NCBI GenBank assembly: GCA_022841745.1 | Contig: JALHQW010000043.1 | Location: forward strand, 1-64,000 | Reading direction: 5' to 3' | DNA from: Saprospiraceae bacterium | Lineage (GTDB): Bacteria; Bacteroidota; Bacteroidia; Chitinophagales; Saprospiraceae | DNA length: 64,000 nucleotides | In this document: positions 44,777 through 53,069 of the stretch, in pieces | How positions within the stretch are numbered: position 1 is the stretch's first letter | Layout: every line of letters starts with the position of its first letter | Notes under the pieces: model-generated | Databases searched by the model: none | Told to the model about the DNA's origin: nothing | What the model saw: only the letters and a program-made list of their open reading frames with translations | Made by a program: the position numbers and the translations under genes

Positions 44777-44940
44777 CACCTTTTTGCTTGGCTGAAATAG
44801 GGCTTTGATTTTTCATCCATTTGTCTATCTTCGCATCGCTTTTTGAAAAACGGGCATCCGGTCTTCAATAAAGGCCCCGAAAAGAGCATGGTTGCGGGCT
44901 GCCATCCAGCATCAAGCATCCAGTACCCGGGCATCCAGCA

Positions 44941-45657
44941 ATGCAAAAGGTCATTTACAAGGATTTGGGACGCATCCCCTACCGGGAGGCTTGGGACTTG
45001 CAGCAGGGGCTGCACAACGAAGCCATCCAAAGGAAGCGGGAGAACAGGGAGCGAAAGGAGCGGGGCGAGGCATTGTTGCCCATCAGCCACCACTTGCTGT
45101 TCTGCGAGCACCCCCCTGTGATGACGCTGGGCCGCAGCGGCTTGGAGGAGCACTTGCTGCTCGACGAGGCGGGCCTTCAGGCAAAAGGCATCGAGTTCTT
45201 TAAAATCAACCGGGGCGGCGACATCACGTACCACGGGCCGGGGCAAATCGTGGGTTACCCGATTTTTGACCTCGACGAGTTTTTCACGGATGTCCACCGC
45301 TACGTGCGCTGCCTGGAAGAGGCCGTCATCCGTACCCTTGCCGAATATGGCATCACGGATGCCTACCGCATCAAGGAGTACACAGGAGTCTGGCTGCCGC
45401 AAAAGGGGTGGCTGCCCAAACGGAAAATTTGCGCCATCGGCGTACATCTCAGCCGTTGGGTGACGATGCACGGGTTCGCTTTCAACGTGAACACCGACCT
45501 CGGCTACTTCCGCCACATCGTGCCTTGCGGCATCAACGACAAAGACAAAGACGTCACGTCCCTGGCGAATGAGTTGGGGCACACTATGGACGAGCACGAG
45601 GTCAAGGAAAAACTGCGCCAACACCTTGCCGAGCTTTTCGGCTTTGAATTTGCGTAG
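44941..45657 (+). CDS. lipB: Lipoyl(octanoyl) transferase
   Basis: Transfers octanoate from acyl-carrier protein to lipoyl domains such as glycine cleavage H protein and 2-oxoacid dehydrogenases. 238 residues: GGDITYHGPGQIVGYPIFDL (HGPGQ), RKICAIGVHLSRWVTMHGFA (catalytic Lys) and IVPCGINDKDKDVTSLANEL with the catalytic Cys. The single-arm ATCCAGC tract near 44905 lies in its leader. Confidence 0.97.
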   Translation: MQKVIYKDLGRIPYREAWDLQQGLHNEAIQRKRENRERKERGEALLPISHHLLFCEHPPVMTLGRSGLEEHLLLDEAGLQAKGIEFFKINRGGDITYHGPGQIVGYPIFDLDEFFTDVHRYVRCLEEAVIRTLAEYGITDAYRIKEYTGVWLPQKGWLPKRKICAIGVHLSRWVTMHGFAFNVNTDLGYFRHIVPCGINDKDKDVTSLANELGHTMDEHEVKEKLRQHLAELFGFEFA

Positions 45658-45697
45658 CCATTGTTTTCCTATTTCTTCAAATGCCGATGGTCAAAAA

Positions 45698-45763
45698 TTG
45701 CCATTGGTCATTGGTCATTGTGGTCGTTTTACCCTCAATGACCAATGACTTTGATGACCAATG
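45698..45763. repeat. Tandem-word hairpin (CAATGAC/TTGGTCA type)
   Basis: Left arm TGCCATTGGTCATTGGTCAT; right arm CTCAATGACCAATGACTTTG and ATGACCAATGAC. The unit is the heptamer TTGGTCA. Lies between lipB and the next gene on the same strand. Confidence 0.85.
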
Positions 45764-45794
45764 ACATAAGCGGCACAACCAGGATTTATGGCCC

Positions 45795-46205
45795 ATGAAA
45801 AAGGATATTCCAGAATACAAAGTGGAAGAACTGGCCATCGCTATTTTACCAAGGGTTGAGGACGGCATCCAAGACGACGAAATGTGGGATGTTTATCTGG
45901 TAAACCTCAAGGCGGACAGCATCGAAAACGTGTTGATAAACTCCCGTGGCTACGGCGAGATTGACGGCGAGCAGATGAAAACGACCGTCCTACGCCATTT
46001 CTTCAACGAGGTAGGCCCGCACCAGGCCCACCTGATAGAGCCTATCCAGACCAAGCTGTTCGACATTGCCAACGAGTACTGGGTCAGCTTTACCTACGAC
46101 GGCTATATGTACGACAAGCGCTACGTGTTCGTGCGGGGCAGCATTTCAGTGGACAATTTCACCACCATCCCTTTTTTGGAGCGGAAGGGGGTGATGATAA
46201 GATGA
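45795..46205 (+). CDS. Small soluble protein of unknown function
   Basis: 136 residues, no signal peptide. Regular alternation of charged and aromatic residues suggests a compact alpha/beta fold (MWDVYLVNLKADSIENVLIN, YWVSFTYDGYMYDKRYVFV). No catalytic motif is visible and no family is recognised. It lies between lipB and the thioesterase gene on the same strand, separated from each by tandem-word tracts. Confidence 0.7.
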   Translation: MKKDIPEYKVEELAIAILPRVEDGIQDDEMWDVYLVNLKADSIENVLINSRGYGEIDGEQMKTTVLRHFFNEVGPHQAHLIEPIQTKLFDIANEYWVSFTYDGYMYDKRYVFVRGSISVDNFTTIPFLERKGVMIR

Positions 46206-46251
46206 GATAGTTGGCCATTAGCTATTGGCTGTTGGCTATTGAAGCGTAAAT

Positions 46252-46788
46252 ATGAAACCAAAAAAAGTAAGCGAATCCGTGGCGACCATGACGGAGATGG
46301 TGATGCCCAACGACACCAACCCGCTGCACAACCTCATGGGCGGCAACCTCATGCGTTGGATGGACGTGGTGGCGAGCATTTCCGCAGGCAAGCATTGCGA
46401 AGCACATGTGGTAACTGCCAGCGTTGACCATGTCTCCTTCCACAAGCCCATCGCACTCGGCGATATTGTCACCCTGAATGCCAGTGTGACGAGGGCGTTC
46501 AACACCTCCGTGGAAATCTTCGTGGAGGTCTTCGCCGCCGACATCAAGGGTGGCAACCCACGCAAGTGCAACCACGCCTATTTCACCTTCGTGGCCCTGG
46601 AAGACGAGACCCGCAAGCCCAGGCCGGTGCCAGAGGTCATCCCACTCACCAGTGAAGAAGAAAAACTATACGAAAGTGCAGCACGACGCAGGGAGGTGCG
46701 CATGATATTGAGCGGCCGTATGAAGCCTGAAGAGGCGTCAGAACTTAGGGCGTTGTTCCAGAGCTTCGTGCCGAACAGCGGTAGTTGA
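46252..46788 (+). CDS. Acyl-CoA thioesterase (hotdog, YciA/BACH type)
   Basis: 178 residues with a single hotdog domain. MPNDTNPLHNLMGGNLMRWM is the N-terminal pattern carrying the catalytic Asn/Asp; HVVTASVDHVSFHKPIALGD is the central helix-to-sheet region; FNTSVEIFVEVFAADI follows. The C-terminal about 50 residues are a charged helical tail. The chain length of its acyl-CoA substrate is unknown. Confidence 0.88.
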   Translation: MKPKKVSESVATMTEMVMPNDTNPLHNLMGGNLMRWMDVVASISAGKHCEAHVVTASVDHVSFHKPIALGDIVTLNASVTRAFNTSVEIFVEVFAADIKGGNPRKCNHAYFTFVALEDETRKPRPVPEVIPLTSEEEKLYESAARRREVRMILSGRMKPEEASELRALFQSFVPNSGS

Positions 46789-46803
46789 GGCCCAAATATG
46801 CGC

Positions 46804-46932
46804 TTACATGCTCCTATACATCAGGAACAGCAGCAGTAAGAGTATCAGTACAGCGATGCCTACTGTCGTGAAGAATTTCTTGTTGTCCCTTTTGTCCAAT
46901 GAATCGTTGCGTTTTCTGCTCTTGGTTGACAT
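46804..46932 (-). CDS. 42-residue single-pass membrane protein
   Basis: The minus strand reads M-STKSRKRNDSLDKRDNKK, then FFTTVGIAVLILLLLLFLM and YRSM, stop. The very basic N-terminus followed by one 19-residue hydrophobic helix predicts a cytoplasmic-in membrane microprotein. Its end lies 15 bp after the convergent thioesterase gene. Composition and topology make it credible, but no homologue can be named without a search. Confidence 0.55.
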   Translation of the reverse strand: MSTKSRKRNDSLDKRDNKKFFTTVGIAVLILLLLLFLMYRSM

Positions 46933-47040
46933 ATCTTTTTCGTTTGTGGTTGGTTAGTGTGTTGAAATCATGCGCTAAGCAACGCCGAAATTAGCGGTTC
47001 GGTGAAAAAATACAAGCGATTCAAGGTGATTTTTTCCAGA

Positions 47041-47084
47041 AAAAGCAAAGCCCCGGTGAAGTTGCGCCGGGGCTTTGCTTTTTT
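47041..47084. terminator. Bidirectional terminator
   Basis: A near-perfect stem AAAAGCAAAGCCCCGG (47041-47056) / CCGGGGCTTTGCTTTT (47067-47082), with T runs on both strands. It lies just downstream of the broken SRPBCC gene on the minus strand. Confidence 0.9.
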
Positions 47085-47101
47085 CCGTAAACTCCAAAGG
47101 C

Positions 47102-48136
47102 TTATTTCTTCGCCTCCACAAAATAATAGACCCTTGTCAGCAACTTAGCCGGGTCTTTCTCCACTTCGGGGTCGGTCACATATTCTTCAAGCACGGGGGC
47201 AATTTCCTTCAATCCCTTTTCTTTCACATAAGCGCCCAAGGTTTCGTGGGCGGCCATCATGCCTTCGTAGGGGCCATAATAATCCACCACGAGGGCACGG
47301 TTGGCAGGCACCTCAAACACCTTCAAATTGGGGTCACCAGCAACGGCAGTGCCTGGCGTGATGGGCATGGCCACGGCCATGTCAGTTTTCTTATTGGCCT
47401 CGTCCCAAGTGTAGTAAACGCTCGTGGGAGGGCCAGCGGCCTGCATCTTTATCTTGCCCATCATGCCAATGATTTTGGTGATGCGCTCGGAGAAGAAGGC
47501 TGGTTTAAGCGCTTCTTCAATGCTCGTTTGCACCCTAATGCCGAGGTAAGTCGCTCCTTTGAAATCCAATTCCTGCACTTTCAAGGTGCTAGCAGTGGGT
47601 GTGGTGGCAGCCTGCGCTTCGGCCATTTCCTTGAGGTCGGCGAGGCCAGTATCGAACATCTTGTTCATGGCGCCGCTCATGAAAAGTGCCCCCATCAGGT
47701 TGGTTGGCCAACCCATATGGAAGGACATGCCCCAATAAGTTTTGGTAGCGCCGTTCTCCCCATCTTCCAGCCTGAACCAGCCTTCGCTGTCACCCTGTCC
47801 CTCAAATTCCAACTTCGTTTTAACGGAAGTGGAAGGGGTGGACTCAATGATGGTCTGCTTGCCATTGCCGGAGCCTTCCGAAGTCCAGGAACTGACCTGG
47901 CCTATACCGGAAGTCACTTCATTATAAGTGTTCTTGATGGTTGGGTCTTCTTTCTTCCAAGGCCCCTAGGTCTCTTGGGTTTTCAGGTCATTGACGATGC
48001 TGAATACCACCTCCTTAGAGGCGTTGATATCAATGTTCCGCTCGTAATCAAAATGCTTGGGCATGAAGGCGGCTGCTACCAATGCCAAGCCGATGATGCC
48101 TAAAAGGCCAAACAGGATTTTTTTCAAGATTCCCAT
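47102..48136 (-). pseudogene. SRPBCC/GyrI-like membrane-anchored protein interrupted by an amber codon
   Basis: From the ATG at 48136 the frame reads a membrane helix (ILFGLLGIIGLALVAAAFM) and NIDINASKEVVFSIVNDLK, typical of SRPBCC polyketide-cyclase-like proteins. It then meets TAG at 47966-47968 in the context QET-stop-GPWKKEDPT, where the family has a tryptophan (TGG). Reading continues in the same frame for 287 codons through TYWGMSFHMGWPTNLMG to a GyrI-like ligand-binding C-terminal domain (ALVVDYYGPYEGMMAAHETL). The total is 344 codons. A single G-to-A change, or a sequencing error, explains the interruption. An internal GTG at 47917 could restart translation. Confidence 0.8.
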
Positions 48137-48324
48137 GACAAAAAATTTTAGTTGGTGAAAATTTTTGTTTTAAAAACGTGAAGTTAAATTATTTTTAAAA
48201 ACAAAAAGTGTTTTATGTTATTTTTTCGACTTTGCTTCAAAAAAATAATACAGGCAGGAATACTGCAAAGGAAGGCAAAAGCATCCTTTTCCATATTTAA
48301 CACCCCTGTTTTTTCAGAAGGATT

Positions 48325-48332
48325 TACTTTTG
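48325..48332 (+). promoter_or_regulatory. Possible -7 element of the arginine decarboxylase gene
   Basis: TACTTTTG matches TAnnTTTG exactly. No -33 TTG at the right distance is obvious. The element is followed directly by the palindrome cluster at 48340-48405 in the leader of the gene. Confidence 0.4.
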
Positions 48333-48339
48333 CCCGCCC

Positions 48340-48405
48340 GTAACACGGACTGACAGTCCGTGCGCTAATGTTTGCCATGCAACACGGACTGGCAGCCCGT
48401 GTTAC
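48340..48405. repeat. Nested palindromes (CACGGACTG type)
   Basis: CACGGACTG-A-CAGTCCGTG is a perfect palindrome with a one-base centre. The near-copy CACGGACTG-G-CAGCCCGTG follows 21 bp later. The outer ends GTAACACGG and CCCGTGTTAC also pair, so the transcript can form either two small hairpins or one long one. It lies in the leader of the arginine decarboxylase gene, 14 bp before the ATG. Confidence 0.85.
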
Positions 48406-48418
48406 AAACCTTTGTGAA

Positions 48419-49822
48419 ATGATTAAGAACCGCTATTTCGACTTGATTGACCAGACCTTCTACTTCCCTCAGGAGGGCTTCGACATCGAAGATGGCAACC
48501 TCGTTTTCAACGGCGTACCGCTGATGTATTTGATTAAAAAATACGGCACGCCCCTCAAGTTGACCTACCTGCCCAAGATTGGCACACAGATAAAACGGGC
48601 TCGCAACCTTTTCACAAAGGCCATGAAGACCAGCGGCTATCGGGGCAAGTACAATTATTGCTACTGCACCAAAAGTTCCCACTTCAGTTATGTGGTGAAG
48701 GAGGTGATGAAGCACGACGTGGAGATAGAGACCTCCAGCTCTTTTGACATTGACCTCATCCGCCGCTTGTTCGAGGAGGAGTTCATTGACAAACAGACCA
48801 TCATCGTCAACAATGGCTTCAAGACCCGTGAGTACGCCGAGAAGATTTCGAGCCTCATCAATGAGGGCTTCGAGAACGTCATACCCGTACTAGACAACAA
48901 GGAGGAACTTACTTTCTTCGAGGAAATGGTGAAGGGGACGTGCAACCTCGGCCTACGGGTAGCCACGGACGAGGAGCCCAACTTCGAGTTCTATACCAGC
49001 CGCCTCGGACTGCGGGCTTCCGAAATCATCAGCTTTTACAAAGACCGCATCGAGAAAAACCCCAAGTTCAATCTCACCATGCTCCACTTCTTCGTGGACA
49101 CGGGCATCAAGGACACCATTTACTATTGGGGCGAGCTGAAAAAGGCCGTGAAGATGTACTGTGAGCTGAAAAAGGTCTGCCCTACGCTCACAGCCCTGAA
49201 CATCGGCGGGGGCATGCCAATACGCAACTCGCTCGGCTCAGAGTTCGACTATACATACATGGTGCGTGAAATCGTGAACCTCATCCTCAATGCCTGCCAA
49301 GAAGAGGAAATCGAAGAGCCGGACATCTTCACCGAGTTCGGCAAATACACCGTGGGGGAGAGCGGCGCCATCATTTACTCGATACTTGGCCAAAAGCGCC
49401 AGAACGACGCCGAGCTTTGGTACATGATTGACAACTCGCTCATCACCACCATCCCCGACGCCTGGGGCATTGGCGAGCGTTTCATCCTTTTGCCCGTGAA
49501 CAAATGGTTCAACGAGGTACACCGGGTGAACGTCGGCGGCATATCCTGCGACAACTCCGACTACTACAATTCCGAGATACACGACACAAGGGTCTATCTG
49601 CCCGTTATTGACGACAACAGCAAGGAACCGCTCTACATCGGCTTCTTCCATACCGGTGCCTACCAAGATTCGCTCAGCGGCTATGGCGGCATCAAGCACT
49701 GTCTCATCCCGTCGCCGAAGCACATACTTATCTATAAGGATTCAAAAGGGAATATCGTGGATAAGCTCTACAAGGAGGAGCAGAAACCGGAGGATATGCT
49801 AAGGATATTGGGGTATATTTAG
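48419..49822 (+). CDS. speA: Arginine decarboxylase (PLP, fold III)
   Basis: Decarboxylates arginine to agmatine, the first step of the ADC polyamine route. 467 residues from the ATG at 48419. The N-terminal alanine-racemase-like barrel carries the PLP lysine in YCYCTKSSHFSYV. NIGGGMPIRNSLGSEFDYTY is the PLP-phosphate glycine motif, and the C-terminal sheet has GFFHTGAYQDSLSGYGGIKH. The shorter start is chosen because the 17 upstream codons lie in the palindrome cluster. Confidence 0.88.
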   Translation: MIKNRYFDLIDQTFYFPQEGFDIEDGNLVFNGVPLMYLIKKYGTPLKLTYLPKIGTQIKRARNLFTKAMKTSGYRGKYNYCYCTKSSHFSYVVKEVMKHDVEIETSSSFDIDLIRRLFEEEFIDKQTIIVNNGFKTREYAEKISSLINEGFENVIPVLDNKEELTFFEEMVKGTCNLGLRVATDEEPNFEFYTSRLGLRASEIISFYKDRIEKNPKFNLTMLHFFVDTGIKDTIYYWGELKKAVKMYCELKKVCPTLTALNIGGGMPIRNSLGSEFDYTYMVREIVNLILNACQEEEIEEPDIFTEFGKYTVGESGAIIYSILGQKRQNDAELWYMIDNSLITTIPDAWGIGERFILLPVNKWFNEVHRVNVGGISCDNSDYYNSEIHDTRVYLPVIDDNSKEPLYIGFFHTGAYQDSLSGYGGIKHCLIPSPKHILIYKDSKGNIVDKLYKEEQKPEDMLRILGYI

Positions 49823-49938
49823 GATTTCGGAATAGGTTCCCTACGGGAATGACAAATGCAGATTTCGGATTCAGATGAATAGTCGAGCCAATCCGAAATC
49901 CACATTTGTCATTCCCGTAGGGAACCTAATCCGCAATC
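49822..49938. repeat. Long inverted repeat with CCCGTAGGGAACC core
   Basis: Left arm GATTTCGGAATAGGTTCCCT followed by ACGGGAATGACAAATG; right arm AATCCGAAATCCACATTTGT followed by CATTCCCGTAGGGAACCTAA. The arms are over 40 bp and largely complementary. It lies between the convergent speA and epimerase genes. A single copy of the right arm recurs at 58718-58766. Confidence 0.85.
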
Positions 49939-50935
49939 ATTTAAGCCACCCCTTCTCCCGATACCAAGCCAACGTCTCTTCCAGCCCCTCCTCCAAATCG
50001 TACTGCGGCTGGAAGTTCAGGTCTTCCCTCAGCGGCTCGATGTCGCATTTCCAGTTGAGGCTTTCGAGGATGCGCACTTTTTCGAGGTTGAGCGCCGGGT
50101 AGCGGCCTGATGCCTTGCCCACCTGTTCCAGCAGCCAAGCCACACCACGCACGAGCGTCACGGGCAGGTGCAGGCGCAGGGTCTTTTTGTTCAGCAGTTG
50201 CTTCGCAATGCGGCCCAGGTCCCATTGGGCATAGTAACGACCATCGGAGATGAAATAGCCCTTGCGATGAACGTCGGCATGGGTGGTGGCGTCCAGCACT
50301 GCCCGAACGAGATCCCTCACATAGACAAAGGCGAGGTGCTGCCGCTGGAAGCCGATATAGCCCTCGAAGTGGTTGTTTATCATCTTGAAAAACGTGAGGA
50401 AGTCACGGTCACGGGGGCCATACACCCCGGTCGGGCGGATAACGACGTAGGGGAATTCGGGATGGGTGGCCAGGTAGCGCTCCGAAGCAAGCTTGGCCTC
50501 GCCATAGGTATTGATGGGGCGCTGTGGGTCTTCTTCTTTCAGGAAGTCGGTGAGGTCCTTGCTGGCAACAGGCCCGTAACTGGCCGCCGAACTGATGTAA
50601 GTGAACTTTTCGGGCATTTCGCCGGAGGCGAGGATTGCGTCCACGAAGTTCTTGGTGTAGTCAAAATTAACCCGCATATAGTCCGAGAGCTTGGGCGCTG
50701 CCACCACCCCGGCGTTGTGGATGATGTAGTCGAACTGCTTGCGCTTCATGAGGTTGGCCATCTGGCCCATGTCCTCATAGTTCAGTTCCACGAAGTTGAT
50801 GCGCTCATCCTGCAGGAACTCCCGGCTGCTCGACTTGCGCACGCCAGCGTACACGTCGAGTTCACGCCGCAGTGCCTCGTCCACGAGGTGGCTGCCGACA
50901 AAGCCCGATGCTCCGGTGATGAGAATCTTTTTCAT
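49937..50935 (-). CDS. NAD-dependent epimerase/dehydratase
   Basis: A 332-residue extended SDR. KILITGASGFVGSHLVDEAL is the NAD-binding GxxGxxG; SAASYGPV and YGEAKLASERYL carry the catalytic Ser/Tyr-xxx-Lys arrangement (here Y-x-x-x-K, TYGEAK). VIRPTGVYGPRDRDF is typical of sugar-nucleotide or sterol-type members. The substrate cannot be assigned. It is flanked by a long inverted repeat on its 3' side and a CAATGAAA hairpin on its 5' side. Confidence 0.9.
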   Translation of the reverse strand: MKKILITGASGFVGSHLVDEALRRELDVYAGVRKSSSREFLQDERINFVELNYEDMGQMANLMKRKQFDYIIHNAGVVAAPKLSDYMRVNFDYTKNFVDAILASGEMPEKFTYISSAASYGPVASKDLTDFLKEEDPQRPINTYGEAKLASERYLATHPEFPYVVIRPTGVYGPRDRDFLTFFKMINNHFEGYIGFQRQHLAFVYVRDLVRAVLDATTHADVHRKGYFISDGRYYAQWDLGRIAKQLLNKKTLRLHLPVTLVRGVAWLLEQVGKASGRYPALNLEKVRILESLNWKCDIEPLREDLNFQPQYDLEEGLEETLAWYREKGWLK

Positions 50936-51062
50936 TGTTGGATTGCTTCATGGTTTCATTGCTTCATGGTTTCATTGTTTCATTGTTTCATTGTTGCCCG
51001 CATGACATGTGCCGTGACAATGAAACAATGAAACAATGAAACCATGAAGCAATGAAACCATG
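50936..51062. repeat. Tandem-word hairpin (CAATGAAA type), copy B
   Basis: Left arm GGATTGCTTCATGGTTTCAT and repeated TTTCATTG units; right arm repeated CAATGAAACAATGAAACAAT and ACCATGAAGCAATGAAACCA. Its centre TTGCCCGCATGACATGTGCC is nearly identical to that of 11667-11750. It is the longest of the set and fills the gap between the GNAT and epimerase genes. Confidence 0.9.
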
Positions 51063-51063
51063 A

Positions 51064-52173
51064 CTACAAGTTCTTGATAAAGCACCTCCTCCGCTTGTGC
51101 TGCCGAGGGTTATAGTCCTTCCAAATGGCCTGCACATGGATATTGGTCTCCAACTCTGGGTTGGTCTCTACTTTCTTGATGCCGAATTTCTGATAATTTT
51201 TTAGAATTTTCTCAAAAATCATGATGTGGACGCCCTTTCGCTGGTATTCCTTGTCAATGGCAATGAGGTAGAAATCGGCCCGGTCGTTCTTGCGCATGGA
51301 ACTGAGGATGTGGAGAAACCCAAATGGGAACAGCTTACCTTTTGCTTTTTGGACGGCCTTGGACAGCGAGGGCATCGTTAAGCCAAAGGCAATGACGTCG
51401 TTTTGTTTGTCCAAAATGACGGACACGAAATCAGTTTTGATAAAGGTGAAATATTGTTCCGTATAAAACTTGATTTGTGCATCTGTCAACGTCACCGTGC
51501 CATAAAGGTCGTGGTAGGCTTTGTTAATGAGGCCAAAAATCTTTGGTGCGTACGGCTTGAGTTGCGAGCGGCTGCCTTCCAGGTGACGCAGTTCGAAGCG
51601 CTCGGCCACCTTCTTCGAAAACTCGGCCATGCGGAGCGGTATCTCTGTAGGCACATCAATCTCGAACTCCACCCAGTCGGTGCTTTTCCCGTAGCCGTTT
51701 GCTTCTAAATGCGTCAGGTAATAAGGGTGGTTGTACATGGTGGCGAATGTGCCAAGTTCATCGAAGCCTTCGATGAGCATCCCTTCCCGGTCAAGGTCGG
51801 TGAAGCCGAGCGGCCCGTGTATTTGGGTCATGCCCTTCTGCCGTGCCCAGCCTTCCACTGTTTTAAACAGCAGGGTGGACACCTCCCTATCGTCAACGAA
51901 CTCTATCCAACCGAAGCGGGCTAGCCTCTTGCCCGTTTTTTCGTTCTCGGCCTTGCTCAGTATGCCAGCGATTCGCCCAACGATTTTGCCGTTTTTTTTG
52001 GCCACCCAATAGCACTTGTCGCAATACTCGAAAGCCGGGTTTTTGCGCAGCGTCACCATATCGTCATGGATGAGCGGCGGCACCCAATTGGGGTTGTCCC
52101 TGTACAGCTCGAACGGAAATTTGATGAAGTCCAGCACTTCGCTCCGACTGGACGCCTCGTGGATGGTTACCAT
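51064..52173 (-). CDS. GNAT-superfamily N-acetyltransferase-like protein
   Basis: 369 residues. The N-terminal part (FELYRDNPNWVPPLIHDDMV, GKIVGRIAGILS) and GPLGFTDLDREGMLIEGFDE are typical of a Bacteroidota family of large double-GNAT-fold proteins. ADFYLIAIDKEYQRKGVHIM carries the acetyl-CoA-binding pattern. The acceptor is unknown. It lies between the epimerase and the KtrA/KtrB genes on the same strand. Confidence 0.8.
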   Translation of the reverse strand: MVTIHEASSRSEVLDFIKFPFELYRDNPNWVPPLIHDDMVTLRKNPAFEYCDKCYWVAKKNGKIVGRIAGILSKAENEKTGKRLARFGWIEFVDDREVSTLLFKTVEGWARQKGMTQIHGPLGFTDLDREGMLIEGFDELGTFATMYNHPYYLTHLEANGYGKSTDWVEFEIDVPTEIPLRMAEFSKKVAERFELRHLEGSRSQLKPYAPKIFGLINKAYHDLYGTVTLTDAQIKFYTEQYFTFIKTDFVSVILDKQNDVIAFGLTMPSLSKAVQKAKGKLFPFGFLHILSSMRKNDRADFYLIAIDKEYQRKGVHIMIFEKILKNYQKFGIKKVETNPELETNIHVQAIWKDYNPRQHKRRRCFIKNL

Positions 52174-52256
52174 TTATTCAATTATTGATGTCGGTTGGCT
52201 CGATGGCTATTGCGGGAGCAAAAGAACGTCATTTTATTTTGCTGCGCAAATGGGGC

Positions 52257-52940
52257 CTACCCGTTCAGGAACCGGTCCAAATCTTCTTTCCTTGAGAATA
52301 CGACCAGCAAGTCGCCTTCTTGCAGTATCGTGTCGGGTGCCACTACGCCGATGGCATCCTTTACCTCACGGGTGACGCCGAGGATGTTCTTGCGCTTCTT
52401 CTTTCGGATGATGGTGATGATGTTCATGTTGAACTGTTGGCGGAACTCGGTCTGCGCCACCGTCTTGCCGATGAGGTCTTCCGGTAGGTTGATTTCATAA
52501 ATGGAGTATTTCTCCGAAATCTCGAACGAGTCAATGATCTGGTGCAGTTCCAAGCGTTTAGCAAGGCGGTAGGCGGCCTCCTCCTCTGGGTGGATGATTT
52601 CGTCCACGCCCATCGCTTCCAGCACACTGTGGTGCAGCACGGTGATGGCCCGGCTGATGAGGCGCTTGGGGTTGTGCTGCTTCATCAGTGCCGTGGTGAG
52701 GATGGAACTGCCCTCGTCCTCGCCGATGGCCACGATGATGACGTCGGACTGCTCAACGGGCAGGTTCTTGATGGCCTCCGGGTTGGTGGAGTCCAGGGCA
52801 ACCGTGAAGGTGAGCCGCTCCTTCACGGCGTCTATTTTCTCGCTACGCTTGTCCACGCCTATGACCTCGTGGCCCATTTCCGTGAGCTTGATGGCGAGCG
52901 ATGCGCCAAAATTGCCGAGGCCGATGATGATGAATTTCAT
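52257..52940 (-). CDS. ktrA: Potassium uptake regulator KtrA/TrkA
   Basis: The cytosolic RCK subunit that gates KtrB in response to nucleotides. 227 residues: FIIIGLGNFGASLAIKLTEM (NAD/ATP-binding GxGxxG), then VIVAIGEDEGSSILTTALMK, and a TrkA-C domain with LPEDLIGKTVAQTEF and TILQEGDLLVVFSRKEDL. It is directly downstream of ktrB, separated by a tandem-word hairpin. Confidence 0.95.
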   Translation of the reverse strand: MKFIIIGLGNFGASLAIKLTEMGHEVIGVDKRSEKIDAVKERLTFTVALDSTNPEAIKNLPVEQSDVIIVAIGEDEGSSILTTALMKQHNPKRLISRAITVLHHSVLEAMGVDEIIHPEEEAAYRLAKRLELHQIIDSFEISEKYSIYEINLPEDLIGKTVAQTEFRQQFNMNIITIIRKKKRKNILGVTREVKDAIGVVAPDTILQEGDLLVVFSRKEDLDRFLNG

Positions 52941-52941
52941 G

Positions 52942-53068
52942 TTGTTGATTGTTGGATTGTTTTATTGTTAGAATTGTTTGGGGCCTTGTTGTTGCATTTC
53001 AGCCTCATAAATCATGATTGACCTGTACGGCCAACAATCAAACAATTCAGCAATTAAACAATCATCCA
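52942..53068. repeat. Tandem-word hairpin (ACAATCAA type)
   Basis: Left arm GTTGATTGTTGGATTGTTTT and ATTGTTAGAATTG; right arm CCAACAATCAAACAATTCAG and CAATTAAACAATCATCCAAT. It separates ktrB from ktrA. Confidence 0.85.
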
Positions 53069-53069
53069 A

